From assembly GCA_030150965.1 (NCBI GenBank), contig JASLEW010000803.1:1-5936 (forward strand): a stretch of 5,936 nt of DNA, written 5' to 3'. The notes beneath the pieces were generated by a model. It made no database searches. It saw only the letters and a list, made by a program, of their open reading frames with translations, and was not told the DNA's origin. Positions 1 to 5,738 of this stretch are shown here, one piece after another; position 1 is the stretch's first letter, and each line of letters begins with the position of its first letter. The stretch is from Thermoanaerobaculia bacterium (GTDB lineage Bacteria > Acidobacteriota > Thermoanaerobaculia > Multivoradales > UBA5704). A program made the position numbers and the translations under genes.

Positions 1-408
1 GGCGGGGCCGGCCGGAGGCGCGCCCGCGGCGGTGCCGGGCGGGGTCGCAGGGCTCTGCGGCGCCGGCGGCGGCGGCGCGCTTGCGGTGGTCGCCGTGGGA
101 GTCGGGGAGGTCCCGGTGGCGCCGGGAGCGGCTGCCGGCGCCGCCTGGCCGCTCGCCGCCGCCGAGGGCAGCCTGGGCTCGGCGGGTGGCCCCGGCGGCA
201 CGGCCACCTGGCCGGCCTGGTCCCCGGCCGCGGGAAGTTGGGCGGGGCGCTCCCCGGAGGGGAAGCTCTCGGGCACCTTCTGGTCGTCCTGGCCGCAGGC
301 GGCGAGCGCCAGCAGGCCGCAGGCGAGGAGCGCAAGGGCGGTGATGGCGATCAGGCGCCGCACGGCGCGCCGGGCGGTACCCGCAACGGGGCCAACGGGA
401 TGAGGCAT
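1..408 (-). CDS. Putative lipoprotein, N-terminal part (runs off left edge)
   Basis: Reading the minus strand from ATG at 408-406 gives 136 codons without a stop, up to the window edge, so the C-terminal part is missing. Residues 1-18 are positively charged (RR at 13-14 and 17-18). A hydrophobic segment follows at about 19-37, ending in a lipobox L-A-A-C with the acceptor cysteine at residue 38, then G-Q-D-D. This is a signal peptidase II signal, so the protein should be exported and lipid-anchored. An upstream cysteine (residue 30, L-L-A-C) is a poorer second candidate. From about residue 45 the visible chain is A/P/G/T-rich and low-complexity, typical of a flexible linker between a lipid anchor and a distal domain; that domain lies outside the window, so function cannot be assigned. 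The start is supported by a purine-rich GGGAGGAG just upstream (411-418 on the plus strand). No partner gene is adjacent on this strand except the kinase gene about 490 bp upstream. Confidence 0.72.
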   Translation of the reverse strand, partial: MPHPVGPVAGTARRAVRRLIAITALALLACGLLALAACGQDDQKVPESFPSGERPAQLPAAGDQAGQVAVPPGPPAEPRLPSAAASGQAAPAAAPGATGTSPTPTATTASAPPPPAPQSPATPPGTAAGAPPAGPA

Positions 409-410
409 GT

Positions 411-418
411 CTCCTCCC
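411..418 (-). promoter_or_regulatory. Ribosome binding site of the lipoprotein gene
   Basis: On the minus strand the sequence reads GGGAGGAG followed by AC and the ATG at 408. Taking GGGAGG as the core gives a 4-nt spacer, slightly short but usable. It is the clearest Shine-Dalgarno sequence in the window and settles the start of the lipoprotein gene. Confidence 0.55.
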
Positions 419-550
419 AAGTGTCGAGTGCAGCTTTCAGGTGTCGGGCAGGTCCCCGGGTCCGGCCCTGCGCTCCCGGATCTCAGCTCGGGCCCCGGGC
501 ACGCGCGCCTCGATGGCCGCCGGGCCGGGCCGGGGACGCCATAGCATATA

Positions 551-704
551 CGGCCCGGCACCTGCGGAGCTCCAGGGGCGGCGGGTCACAGATCCAATCT
601 CCAAGGCGTCGAGGCCTCCGCGTTTCCCGTCCCGGCACCGGCGGTGCTCCTGGGGTGGCGGGTCACAGATCCCATATCCAAGGCGTCGAGGCCGCCGCGT
701 TTCC
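551..704. repeat. 77-bp direct tandem duplication, two units
   Basis: Unit 1 is 551-627 and unit 2 is 628-704. About 8 of 77 positions differ, so identity is near 90%. The best-conserved core is 57 bp (580-636 and 657-713, 4 mismatches) and includes GGCGGGTCACAGATCC and the later CCAAGGCGTCGAGGCC. A third copy begins (CGGCCCGGC at 705-713) but breaks off. The units are adjacent with no spacer, so this is a tandem duplication and not a pair of insertion-element ends. Because 77 is not a multiple of 3 and no gene covers it, it is not a protein repeat. It may be a duplicated regulatory segment upstream of the lipoprotein gene or a dispersed genomic repeat; function unknown. Confidence 0.85.
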
Positions 705-896
705 CGGCCCGGCGTGCCGGCGCCAGCGTAGCGGGGACCACGCCGACGGAGCGGCCGGCGCCGCCGACTGTGCCGGCGCTCGCGGCAGGCCGCATCGCCG
801 CCGGGGACGCGGAGGGCCGACGCTCTCGGCGCCGGGTCCGGGCTGCGGCTTCGTGGCCGGCATCTCCGGCGCCGCCGATCACGGTCTCGCCGGCCG

Positions 897-2966
897 TTAC
901 CGCCGTGCCACCCAGCCGGCCGCCAGCACCACGGCGGCGAGGATCATCAGCCACAGGCCGAGGCGGTCGGCCGGCGCCGCCGCGCGCAGCAGCGCGCCGG
1001 CGAGGAGGAGCGCCGCGGCGAGCACCGTCCAGGCCAGCCGCCGCACGGCGCGCTCCAGGCGGTCGGGGCGGTGAGGACCGTGCCGGGGGTCGGTGGCGGG
1101 CAACGTCTGCACGGTGAGGGCGCCCTGCTCGGCGCGGGCGAGCAGCGCCTCGATCCGCCGCGGCAGGCCGAGCAGGGCGGCGGCATGGGCAGGCAGGTCG
1201 CTCACCAGCTGCCGCCAGCCGTGCCGCATCTCGGCGGCGGCCAGCTGCTCGGCGAAGGGCAGCGTCTCGGCCCAGGGGTCGAACGCCGGGTCGAGCTGCG
1301 TGCTGAGCCCGGCGAGCAGCCCCACCGCCCGGCCGACGAAGAGCAGATCGACCTGCACCTGGAAGGGGGCGGCGTAGAGCAGGTCGCGGTACTCGGCGAC
1401 CAGCCCCCGCGCCTCGGCCAGGGCGACGTCGCGCAGGTCGCCCAGGCGCACCCCCCAGAAGCGGTCGAAGAGCGCCCGGTGCATCTCCTCGATCCGGCCC
1501 AGGTCGGCCTCGGGCAGCAGCACGCCGGCCAGCACGTAGGAGTGGACCACGCGCGCCGCATCGCGCGTCCCGAGGCCGATCAGGTACTCGCGCAGCGCCG
1601 CCCGCAGGCGCTCGGGGATCTCCGCCACCATGCCGAAATCGACGAACACGATCTGGAACGGCCGGGCGGCCCCGCCGGCCGGAGCGGCCACCGCCTCGCC
1701 CGGGCTGGCCGGCGCCTCGCCGGCCAACGGCAGCGGGCGGACGAAGAGGTTGCCCGGGTGCGGGTCGGCGTGCACGAAATGGTGGACGAAGATCTGCCGC
1801 ATGTAGATCTGGTAGAGGTGCCGCGCCACCTGCGCCCGCCGGATGCCCGCCGCTTCGAGCGCCGGCAGGTCCGAGATCTTGAGGTAGCCGACGTCCTCGA
1901 GGGTCAGCGTGCGGCCGGTCGAATGCGCCGGAAAGACGCGCGGCACGTGGACCCGGCGGTCGCCGGCAAAGTCGCGGGCGAAGCGCTCGGCGCTCTCCGC
2001 CTCGGCGCGCAGGTCGAGCTCGCGGCGGGTGACGGTGCGGAACTCGCGGTCCAGCCGGTCGAGGTCGACGCGGCGGCGCAGGCGGCGCCAGAGCTTGAGC
2101 AGCCGGATGGCGAGCGAGAAGGCCGCGAGATCGGTCTCGACCAGCACCTCGATGCCGGGACGCAGCACCTTGACCACCACCCGCTCGCCGCCCGGGAGCC
2201 GGGCGCGGTGCACCTGGGCGAGCGAGGCGGCGCCCACCGGCTCGCCCTCGAACCAGGGGAAGACCTCGCGCAGCGGCCGCCCGAAGTCGCGCTCCACCTG
2301 GGCGACGATCGCCGCAAAGGGTTGCGGCGGCACCTCGTCCTGGAGGCCGGCCAGCTCGCGGATGACCGCCGGCGGCAGCAGGTCGACGCGCGTGCTCAGG
2401 AACTGGCCCAGCTTGATGAGCACGCCGCCCATCTCCACCGCCAGCGCCCGGTAGCGGCGGGCCAGGCGCCGGTAGCGCTCGGCGGCCGGGCGCCGGAAGC
2501 GCGCGAGCGGCGGCAGGTTCAGCAGCACGTCCCACCACAGCGCCTGCAGGAAGGCGCCGGCGACGAAGCGGCGCATCTTGCGGTAGCGGCGGAACTCGAT
2601 GGCGCCGCGCGGCGCCCGAGCTCCTCCCGGTCCCTCCGGCTCCCCCGGTCCCCCCGGCTTCCCCGGCCTGGCCGACGGCGGCGCGGCGGCTCCGGCATCC
2701 GGCTCGGCGGCTCCGGTTACCGGCGCGGAGGCTCCGGTATCCGGCTCGGCCGCTCCGGCATCCGGCTCGGTGGCTCCGGCATCCGGCTCGCCGGCTCCGG
2801 TTACCGGCTTGGTGGCTCCGGCATCCGGCTTGGTGGCTCCGGCATCCGGCTTGGTGGCTCCGGCATCCGGCTCGCCGGCTCCGGTTACCGGCCCGGCGGC
2901 GCCAGGCGTAGCGGCAGCGGTGGGTGGCGGCGGTGGGATCGGGTTGGTCACGGCAGGCTGGGCCAA
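897..2966 (-). CDS. ABC1/AarF/UbiB-family atypical protein kinase-like ATPase
   Basis: The 689-residue product has the UbiB-family signatures in order. These are the KxGQ motif (K185-L-G-Q188) in the N-terminal extension over the active site, the alanine-rich nucleotide loop (P-V-G-A-A-S, 243-248), the ATP-site lysine K266 (VVVKV), the E-L-D-L-R-A-E segment at 316-322, the catalytic loop H-A-D-P-H-P-G-N (399-406) and the metal-binding D-F-G (443-445). Two hydrophobic helices at about 643-661 and 667-686 probably anchor it to the membrane. The family is ATPase-like, acts on lipid or quinone pathways (UbiB in ubiquinone synthesis, Coq8 in mitochondria), and most bacterial members have no known substrate. 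Conserved sequence starts near residue 123. The preceding ~120 residues are a P/A/G-rich tail made mostly of heptads from the 21-bp repeat. The start at 2966 is TTG with only a weak GGTGGG six bases upstream. GTG at 2951 is an alternative, and a later start removing the repeat is possible. The family call is firm; start and substrate are not. Confidence 0.93.
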   Translation of the reverse strand: MAQPAVTNPIPPPPPTAAATPGAAGPVTGAGEPDAGATKPDAGATKPDAGATKPVTGAGEPDAGATEPDAGAAEPDTGASAPVTGAAEPDAGAAAPPSARPGKPGGPGEPEGPGGARAPRGAIEFRRYRKMRRFVAGAFLQALWWDVLLNLPPLARFRRPAAERYRRLARRYRALAVEMGGVLIKLGQFLSTRVDLLPPAVIRELAGLQDEVPPQPFAAIVAQVERDFGRPLREVFPWFEGEPVGAASLAQVHRARLPGGERVVVKVLRPGIEVLVETDLAAFSLAIRLLKLWRRLRRRVDLDRLDREFRTVTRRELDLRAEAESAERFARDFAGDRRVHVPRVFPAHSTGRTLTLEDVGYLKISDLPALEAAGIRRAQVARHLYQIYMRQIFVHHFVHADPHPGNLFVRPLPLAGEAPASPGEAVAAPAGGAARPFQIVFVDFGMVAEIPERLRAALREYLIGLGTRDAARVVHSYVLAGVLLPEADLGRIEEMHRALFDRFWGVRLGDLRDVALAEARGLVAEYRDLLYAAPFQVQVDLLFVGRAVGLLAGLSTQLDPAFDPWAETLPFAEQLAAAEMRHGWRQLVSDLPAHAAALLGLPRRIEALLARAEQGALTVQTLPATDPRHGPHRPDRLERAVRRLAWTVLAAALLLAGALLRAAAPADRLGLWLMILAAVVLAAGWVARR
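2688..2897 (-). repeat. Ten-copy 21-bp tandem repeat in the 5' end of the kinase gene
   Basis: Ten contiguous 21-bp units start at 2688, 2709, 2730, 2751, 2772, 2793, 2814, 2835, 2856 and 2877. On the plus strand each begins GGCTCCGG (CGCTCCGG in the fourth), followed by CATCCGGC, TTACCGGC or TATCCGGC. Units 7 and 8 are identical; others differ by a few bases. On the minus strand they encode heptads of the P-D-A-G-A-T-K and P-V-T-G-A-G-E types, at residues 24-93 of the kinase. Since 21 is a multiple of 3, copy-number change keeps the frame. The variants alternate in a pattern (units 5-6 resemble 9-10), suggesting multi-unit duplications. There are no spacers, so it is not a CRISPR array. Confidence 0.93.
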
Positions 2967-2976
2967 AGATGACCCA

Positions 2977-3005
2977 CCGGCCGGCGGCGGTCAACCGCCG
3001 GCCGG
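2977..3005. repeat. GC-rich palindrome in the divergent intergenic region
   Basis: CCGGCCGGCGG at 2977-2987 is matched exactly by its reverse complement at 2995-3005, with a 7-base centre. An alternative tighter fold pairs 2985-2991 with 2994-3000. It occupies most of the gap between the divergent kinase and acyltransferase starts, where an operator or a 5'-leader hairpin could act on either gene. There is no T tract, so it is not an intrinsic terminator. A regulatory role is inferred only from its position. Confidence 0.5.
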
Positions 3006-3007
3006 AT

Positions 3008-4099
3008 ATGCCAAGATCTGAAGCCATGGAGCTGCATGATCCACGCCCGGCGGGGCCCGGGCCGCCGCCGCTCCCGCCGCCCGCCCGCACCGCCGCCGGC
3101 GAGGCGACCCTGCGGGTCCTGGAGGGGCCCGAGGACTATCGGGCATGCTATGAGCTCCAGCGCCTCACCTGGGGGCGCGACTTCGAGGGCGTGGTCTCGC
3201 CGAGCGTGCTCAAGATCATCGCCCGCGCCGGCGGCGTCGTGGCCGGCGCCTTCGCCGCCGACGGCCGGCTGCTCGCCTTCGTGCTCGGCCTGAGCGGGGT
3301 ACGGCCCGCCCCGGGTGCAGAGGAGCCGGCCTCCGTGGCGCCAGCGGGCCGGCCGGAGGCGCCTGGAACACCGCCGGCTCGGCCGGCAACGCCTCCGGAT
3401 CGACCGGCAACGCTCGGAACACCGCCGGCTCGGCCGGCGGTGCCGGGAACGCCGCCGGATCTACCGGCGGCTGCGCCACCGCCGCCGGAGGTCTTCCACT
3501 GGTCGCACATGTTGGCGGTCGATCCGGCGGTGCGCGACCTCGGCCTGGGCCGGCGCCTCAAGGTGTTCCAGCGCGAGCTGCTGCTCGCCGCCGGCATCAG
3601 CGTCGTGGAGTGGACCTTCGATCCGCTCGAAGCGCGCAACGCCAACCTGAACCTGAACATCCTGGGCGCGGAGGTGGCCGAGTACGTGGAGGACATGTAC
3701 AAGGGCGAGGAGGGGAGCGAGCTGGCGCGCGGCATCGGCACCGACCGCTTCGTCGTCTCCTGGCGGCTGAGCGGCGAGCGCGTCCTGGAAGCGGCGGCCC
3801 GCGGCTGGCAGGCGATGGACGACGGTGCCGCGCGCTTCGCCGCCGCGCCGCGCCTGACGCCGGCCGACCTGTCCGGCGGGCCGGAGGGTGGGACGCTGCC
3901 GGCCGCGGCGCGCGTCGCCGTCGAGGTGCCGGCGCGCATCCAGGAGCTCAAGGCGGCCGAGCCGGAGCTGGCGCTGGCCTGGCGTCTGGGCACCCGGCGG
4001 GCGTTCCAGACCTACCTCGCGCACGGCTACCGGGTGAGCGCCTTCTTCCGCGACGCCGCGGGCCGCTGTTTCTACGGCCTGGAGACCGGGGCGCCATGA
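3008..4099 (+). CDS. GNAT-superfamily acyltransferase (COG3375-like), partner of the racemase
   Basis: The 363-residue product starts its conserved sequence near residue 34. Family features are Y-E-L-Q-R-L-T-W-G (48-56), the beta strands G-G-V-V-A-G-A-F and L-L-A-F-V-L-G, then H-W-S-H-M-L-A-V (164-171). The acyl-CoA pyrophosphate loop R-D-L-G-L-G follows (176-181), then L-K-V-F-Q-R-E and W-T-F-D-P-L-E-A-R-N-A (202-212). This matches the predicted acetyltransferase group COG3375, with its usual C-terminal region ending in a G-Y-R-V segment near 340. Such proteins are often encoded beside NSAR/OSBS genes, and a related enzyme in Geobacillus is reported as a D-amino acid N-succinyltransferase, so an acyl-CoA:amino acid N-acyltransferase is the best inference. 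An unusual P/A-rich insert occupies about 99-160. The stop overlaps the next start (ATGA at 4096-4099). Starts at 3008 and 3026 are both possible with poor ribosome sites; starts at 2924 or 2969 would run into the divergent kinase start. Confidence 0.85.
   Translation: MPRSEAMELHDPRPAGPGPPPLPPPARTAAGEATLRVLEGPEDYRACYELQRLTWGRDFEGVVSPSVLKIIARAGGVVAGAFAADGRLLAFVLGLSGVRPAPGAEEPASVAPAGRPEAPGTPPARPATPPDRPATLGTPPARPAVPGTPPDLPAAAPPPPEVFHWSHMLAVDPAVRDLGLGRRLKVFQRELLLAAGISVVEWTFDPLEARNANLNLNILGAEVAEYVEDMYKGEEGSELARGIGTDRFVVSWRLSGERVLEAAARGWQAMDDGAARFAAAPRLTPADLSGGPEGGTLPAAARVAVEVPARIQELKAAEPELALAWRLGTRRAFQTYLAHGYRVSAFFRDAAGRCFYGLETGAP
3302..3487 (+). repeat. Low-complexity insert with internal direct repeats in the acyltransferase gene
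   Basis: This stretch encodes about 62 residues of P/A/G/T/R-rich sequence inside the GNAT fold, between the strand ending F-V-L-G-L-S-G and the strand starting F-H-W-S-H. A 22-bp segment beginning GGAACACCGCCGGCTC recurs exactly at 3365-3386 and 3416-3437, 51 bp apart. The sequence after each copy is similar (CTCCGGATCGACCGG versus CGCCGGATCTACCGG), which shows in-frame duplication. Relatives normally connect these strands with a short loop, so it is probably a disordered surface loop. Confidence 0.75.
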
Positions 4100-5361
4100 G
4101 CGCGATCGGCGCCGGCGCGCCGCCGCCCCTGCCGGACGCCGGTCGCACGGCCCCCGCGGCTCCCGGCGGGCTGGCGCAGGCCGAGGCGCGGCCGGCCGCG
4201 GGCGCCCGGGATGCCGGTGCGCAGGTCCCCAGGATCGACCGCATCGAGCTGCGCGAGATCCACCTGGAGCTCAGGGAGCCGTTCCGCATCTCCTCGGGCA
4301 CCCAGGACCACCGCCGCATTCTCCTGGTCACCCTCGCCGGCGAGGGAGCGGAGGGGTGGGGCGAATGCGTGGCCGGCGAGCTTCCCAACTACAGTCCCGA
4401 GACGATCGACACCGCCTGGCTGGCGATCCGTGAATGGCTGGCGCCGCGCCTCCTGGGGCGCCGGTTCGCCGGCCCGCGGGAGGTGCACGCGGCGCTCGAC
4501 CGCAACGTCCGCGGCCACAACATGGCCAAGGCGGCGCTGGAGATGGCCTCCTGGGAGCTGGCGGCGCGGGCCGCCGGCCTCTCCCTGGCGGTCCTCCTTG
4601 GGGGGGTGCGCGAGCGCATCGAGGTGGGCATCTCGCTGGGGCTCCAGGACTCGCCCGAGGCGCTGGTGGCCAGGGCGCGCGCGGCGCGCGAGCGGGGCTA
4701 CCGGAAGATCAAGCTGAAGATCGGGCCGGGGGCCGACCTGGACTTCGTGCGCGCCGTGCGCCGGGCGCTGGGGCCGGCGGCGCCGCTGATGGTCGATGCC
4801 AACAACGCCTACCAGCCGGAGGACGCCGAGCACCTGGCGCGGCTCGACGAGCTGGACCTGCTGATGATCGAGCAACCGCTCGCCTGGGACGACCTGCTGC
4901 GCCACGTCGAGCTGCAGCGGCGCCTGCGCACCCCGATCTGCCTGGACGAGTCGATCACCAGCCCGGAGCGCGCCGCCGACATGATCGCGCTGGGCGCCGG
5001 CCGCATCGTCAACATCAAGCCCGGCCGCGTCGGCGGCTTCACCCCGTCGCTCGCCATCCACGACCTCTGTGCGCGGCACGGCATCCCGGTCTGGTGCGGC
5101 GGCATGCTCGAAAGCGGCATCGGCAGGGGACACAACGTCGCGCTCGCCTCCCTGCCCAACTTCACGCTGCCGGGCGACGTGTCCCCCTCCGAGCGCTATT
5201 GGGCGCGCGACATCGTGGAGCCCGAGTGGCGGATGGACCGGGAGGGCCGGATCGAGGTGCCGCGCGCGGACCGCGGGGCGCCCGGCCTCGGCGCGGCGGT
5301 CGATCTCGGCCTCATCGCGAGCCTCACCGTGCGCCGCGAGGAGCTGCGCGCCGCGCCATGA
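4096..5361 (+). CDS. Enolase-superfamily enzyme: N-succinylamino acid racemase / o-succinylbenzoate synthase (MenC-type)
   Basis: The 421-residue product has the full enolase-superfamily catalytic set of the muconate lactonizing subgroup. The acid/base pair is K206-L-K208 (in K-I-K-L-K-I), the metal ligands are D234 (V-D-A-N), E259 (I-E-Q-P) and D284 (L-D-E-S), and the second-face lysine is K308 (N-I-K-P-G-R-V-G-G). The C-terminal G-G-M-L-E-S-G-I-G-R-G-H-N (335-347) and N-F-T-L-P-G-D (355-361) are typical of the NSAR/OSBS family. This family dehydrates SHCHC to o-succinylbenzoate in menaquinone synthesis, racemizes N-succinyl amino acids, or does both. Sequence by eye does not separate the activities. 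The adjacent N-acyltransferase favours the racemase role; no other men gene is visible. The family-like core starts at about residue 46, after an A/P/G-rich N-terminal tail of unusual length. The ATG overlaps the preceding stop (ATGA), with GGAG about 11 nt upstream and no closer in-frame start before the core. Confidence 0.92.
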   Translation: MSAIGAGAPPPLPDAGRTAPAAPGGLAQAEARPAAGARDAGAQVPRIDRIELREIHLELREPFRISSGTQDHRRILLVTLAGEGAEGWGECVAGELPNYSPETIDTAWLAIREWLAPRLLGRRFAGPREVHAALDRNVRGHNMAKAALEMASWELAARAAGLSLAVLLGGVRERIEVGISLGLQDSPEALVARARAARERGYRKIKLKIGPGADLDFVRAVRRALGPAAPLMVDANNAYQPEDAEHLARLDELDLLMIEQPLAWDDLLRHVELQRRLRTPICLDESITSPERAADMIALGAGRIVNIKPGRVGGFTPSLAIHDLCARHGIPVWCGGMLESGIGRGHNVALASLPNFTLPGDVSPSERYWARDIVEPEWRMDREGRIEVPRADRGAPGLGAAVDLGLIASLTVRREELRAAP

Positions 5362-5738
5362 TCGCCGTGTATCGCGCGCTGGCCGGCGCGGTCGTGGTGC
5401 TCCATCTGGCGTTCGTCCTCTTCGTCGTCCTCGGCGGCCTGGCGTTCCGGCGGTGGCCGCGCCTGGCCTGGGTGCATCTTCCGGCCGTGGCCTGGGGGAT
5501 CTGGATCGAGGCGTCGGGCGGCATCTGCCCGCTCACGCCGCTCGAGAACCATCTCCGCGCGCTGGGCAGCGAGCCTGGCTACCGGGGCGGCTTCGTCGAG
5601 CACTACCTCCTGCCGGCCCTCTATCCCGAGGGCCTCACCCGATCCGCGCAGCTGGTCCTCGCCGCCGCGGTTCTGGCCGTCAACGTTGCCGCCTACTGGG
5701 GCCTCTGGCGCCGGCGGCGGCAGTCCCCTGCTCGCTAG
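5358..5738 (+). CDS. DUF2784-like small membrane protein
   Basis: The 126-residue product has three or four hydrophobic segments: about 8-28, 36-50 (weaker, with W-G-I-W-I-E), possibly part of 78-90, and 97-117. It ends in a basic tail (W-R-R-R-R-Q). The conserved stretch W-I-E-A-S-G-G-I-C-P-L-T-P-L-E-N (49-64) with the later Y-L-L-P-A-L-Y-P is characteristic of the uncharacterised DUF2784 family, and the length is typical of that family. It should be an inner-membrane protein; its biochemical role is unknown and I do not assign one. Its ATG overlaps the racemase stop (ATGA at 5358-5361) and no Shine-Dalgarno is visible, so it is probably translated by coupling. The coding 3' end (from 5699) and stop codon lie inside the left arm of the large terminal inverted repeat, so the true sequence past the stop should be treated with caution. 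Confidence 0.87.
   Translation: MIAVYRALAGAVVVLHLAFVLFVVLGGLAFRRWPRLAWVHLPAVAWGIWIEASGGICPLTPLENHLRALGSEPGYRGGFVEHYLLPALYPEGLTRSAQLVLAAAVLAVNVAAYWGLWRRRRQSPAR

Larger units (their letters stand above)
409..896. other. Non-coding interval between lipoprotein and kinase genes
   Basis: No convincing gene lies in these ~490 bases. The open frames across it are GC-driven, rich in R/P/A/G, and match no family I recognise. It contains the 77-bp tandem duplication listed separately. The only A/T-rich patch, at 541-550, reads TATATGCTAT on the minus strand. It could be the -10 element for the lipoprotein gene about 130 nt downstream, but no matching -35 is visible, so I do not call a promoter. Just after the kinase stop codon, 7-bp arms (855-861 and 889-895) are separated by a long 27-nt loop with no T tract, so no intrinsic terminator is called either. 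Confidence 0.5.

Noticed and set aside
721..742. 22-bp similarity to the loop of the terminal palindrome (5804-5825), 19 of 22 matching
   Set aside because: A match of this quality is expected about once by chance in 6 kb of such GC-rich sequence, and flanking bases do not align well.
663..863. 66-codon open frame across the second 77-bp unit
   Set aside because: It has no ribosome site and R/P/A composition, and it ends in the repeat itself; no sign of selection as a protein.
855..895. Possible terminator after the kinase stop codon
   Set aside because: The arms are only 7 bp with a 27-nt loop and no T tract on the transcribed side.
2688..2897. Possible CRISPR array
   Set aside because: The 21-bp units are contiguous with no unique spacers, and they keep an open frame in the kinase gene.
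1071..2972. 633-codon open frame on the plus strand
   Set aside because: It is antisense to the kinase gene; high GC keeps stop codons out. Its product is a mixture of H/Q/R/G with no family resemblance.
586..3090. 834-codon open frame on the minus strand
   Set aside because: It lies in a different frame over the kinase gene, is dominated by R/G/A/P, and has no recognisable motif. The overlapping frame carries every UbiB signature.
3610..4095. In-frame upstream extension of the racemase gene
   Set aside because: It would overlap the acyltransferase gene by nearly 500 bases and reads as arginine/glycine-rich shadow sequence. The ATGA overlap at 4096 is the natural start.
4072..5133. 353-codon open frame on the minus strand
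   Set aside because: It is antisense to the racemase gene, whose frame carries all catalytic residues.
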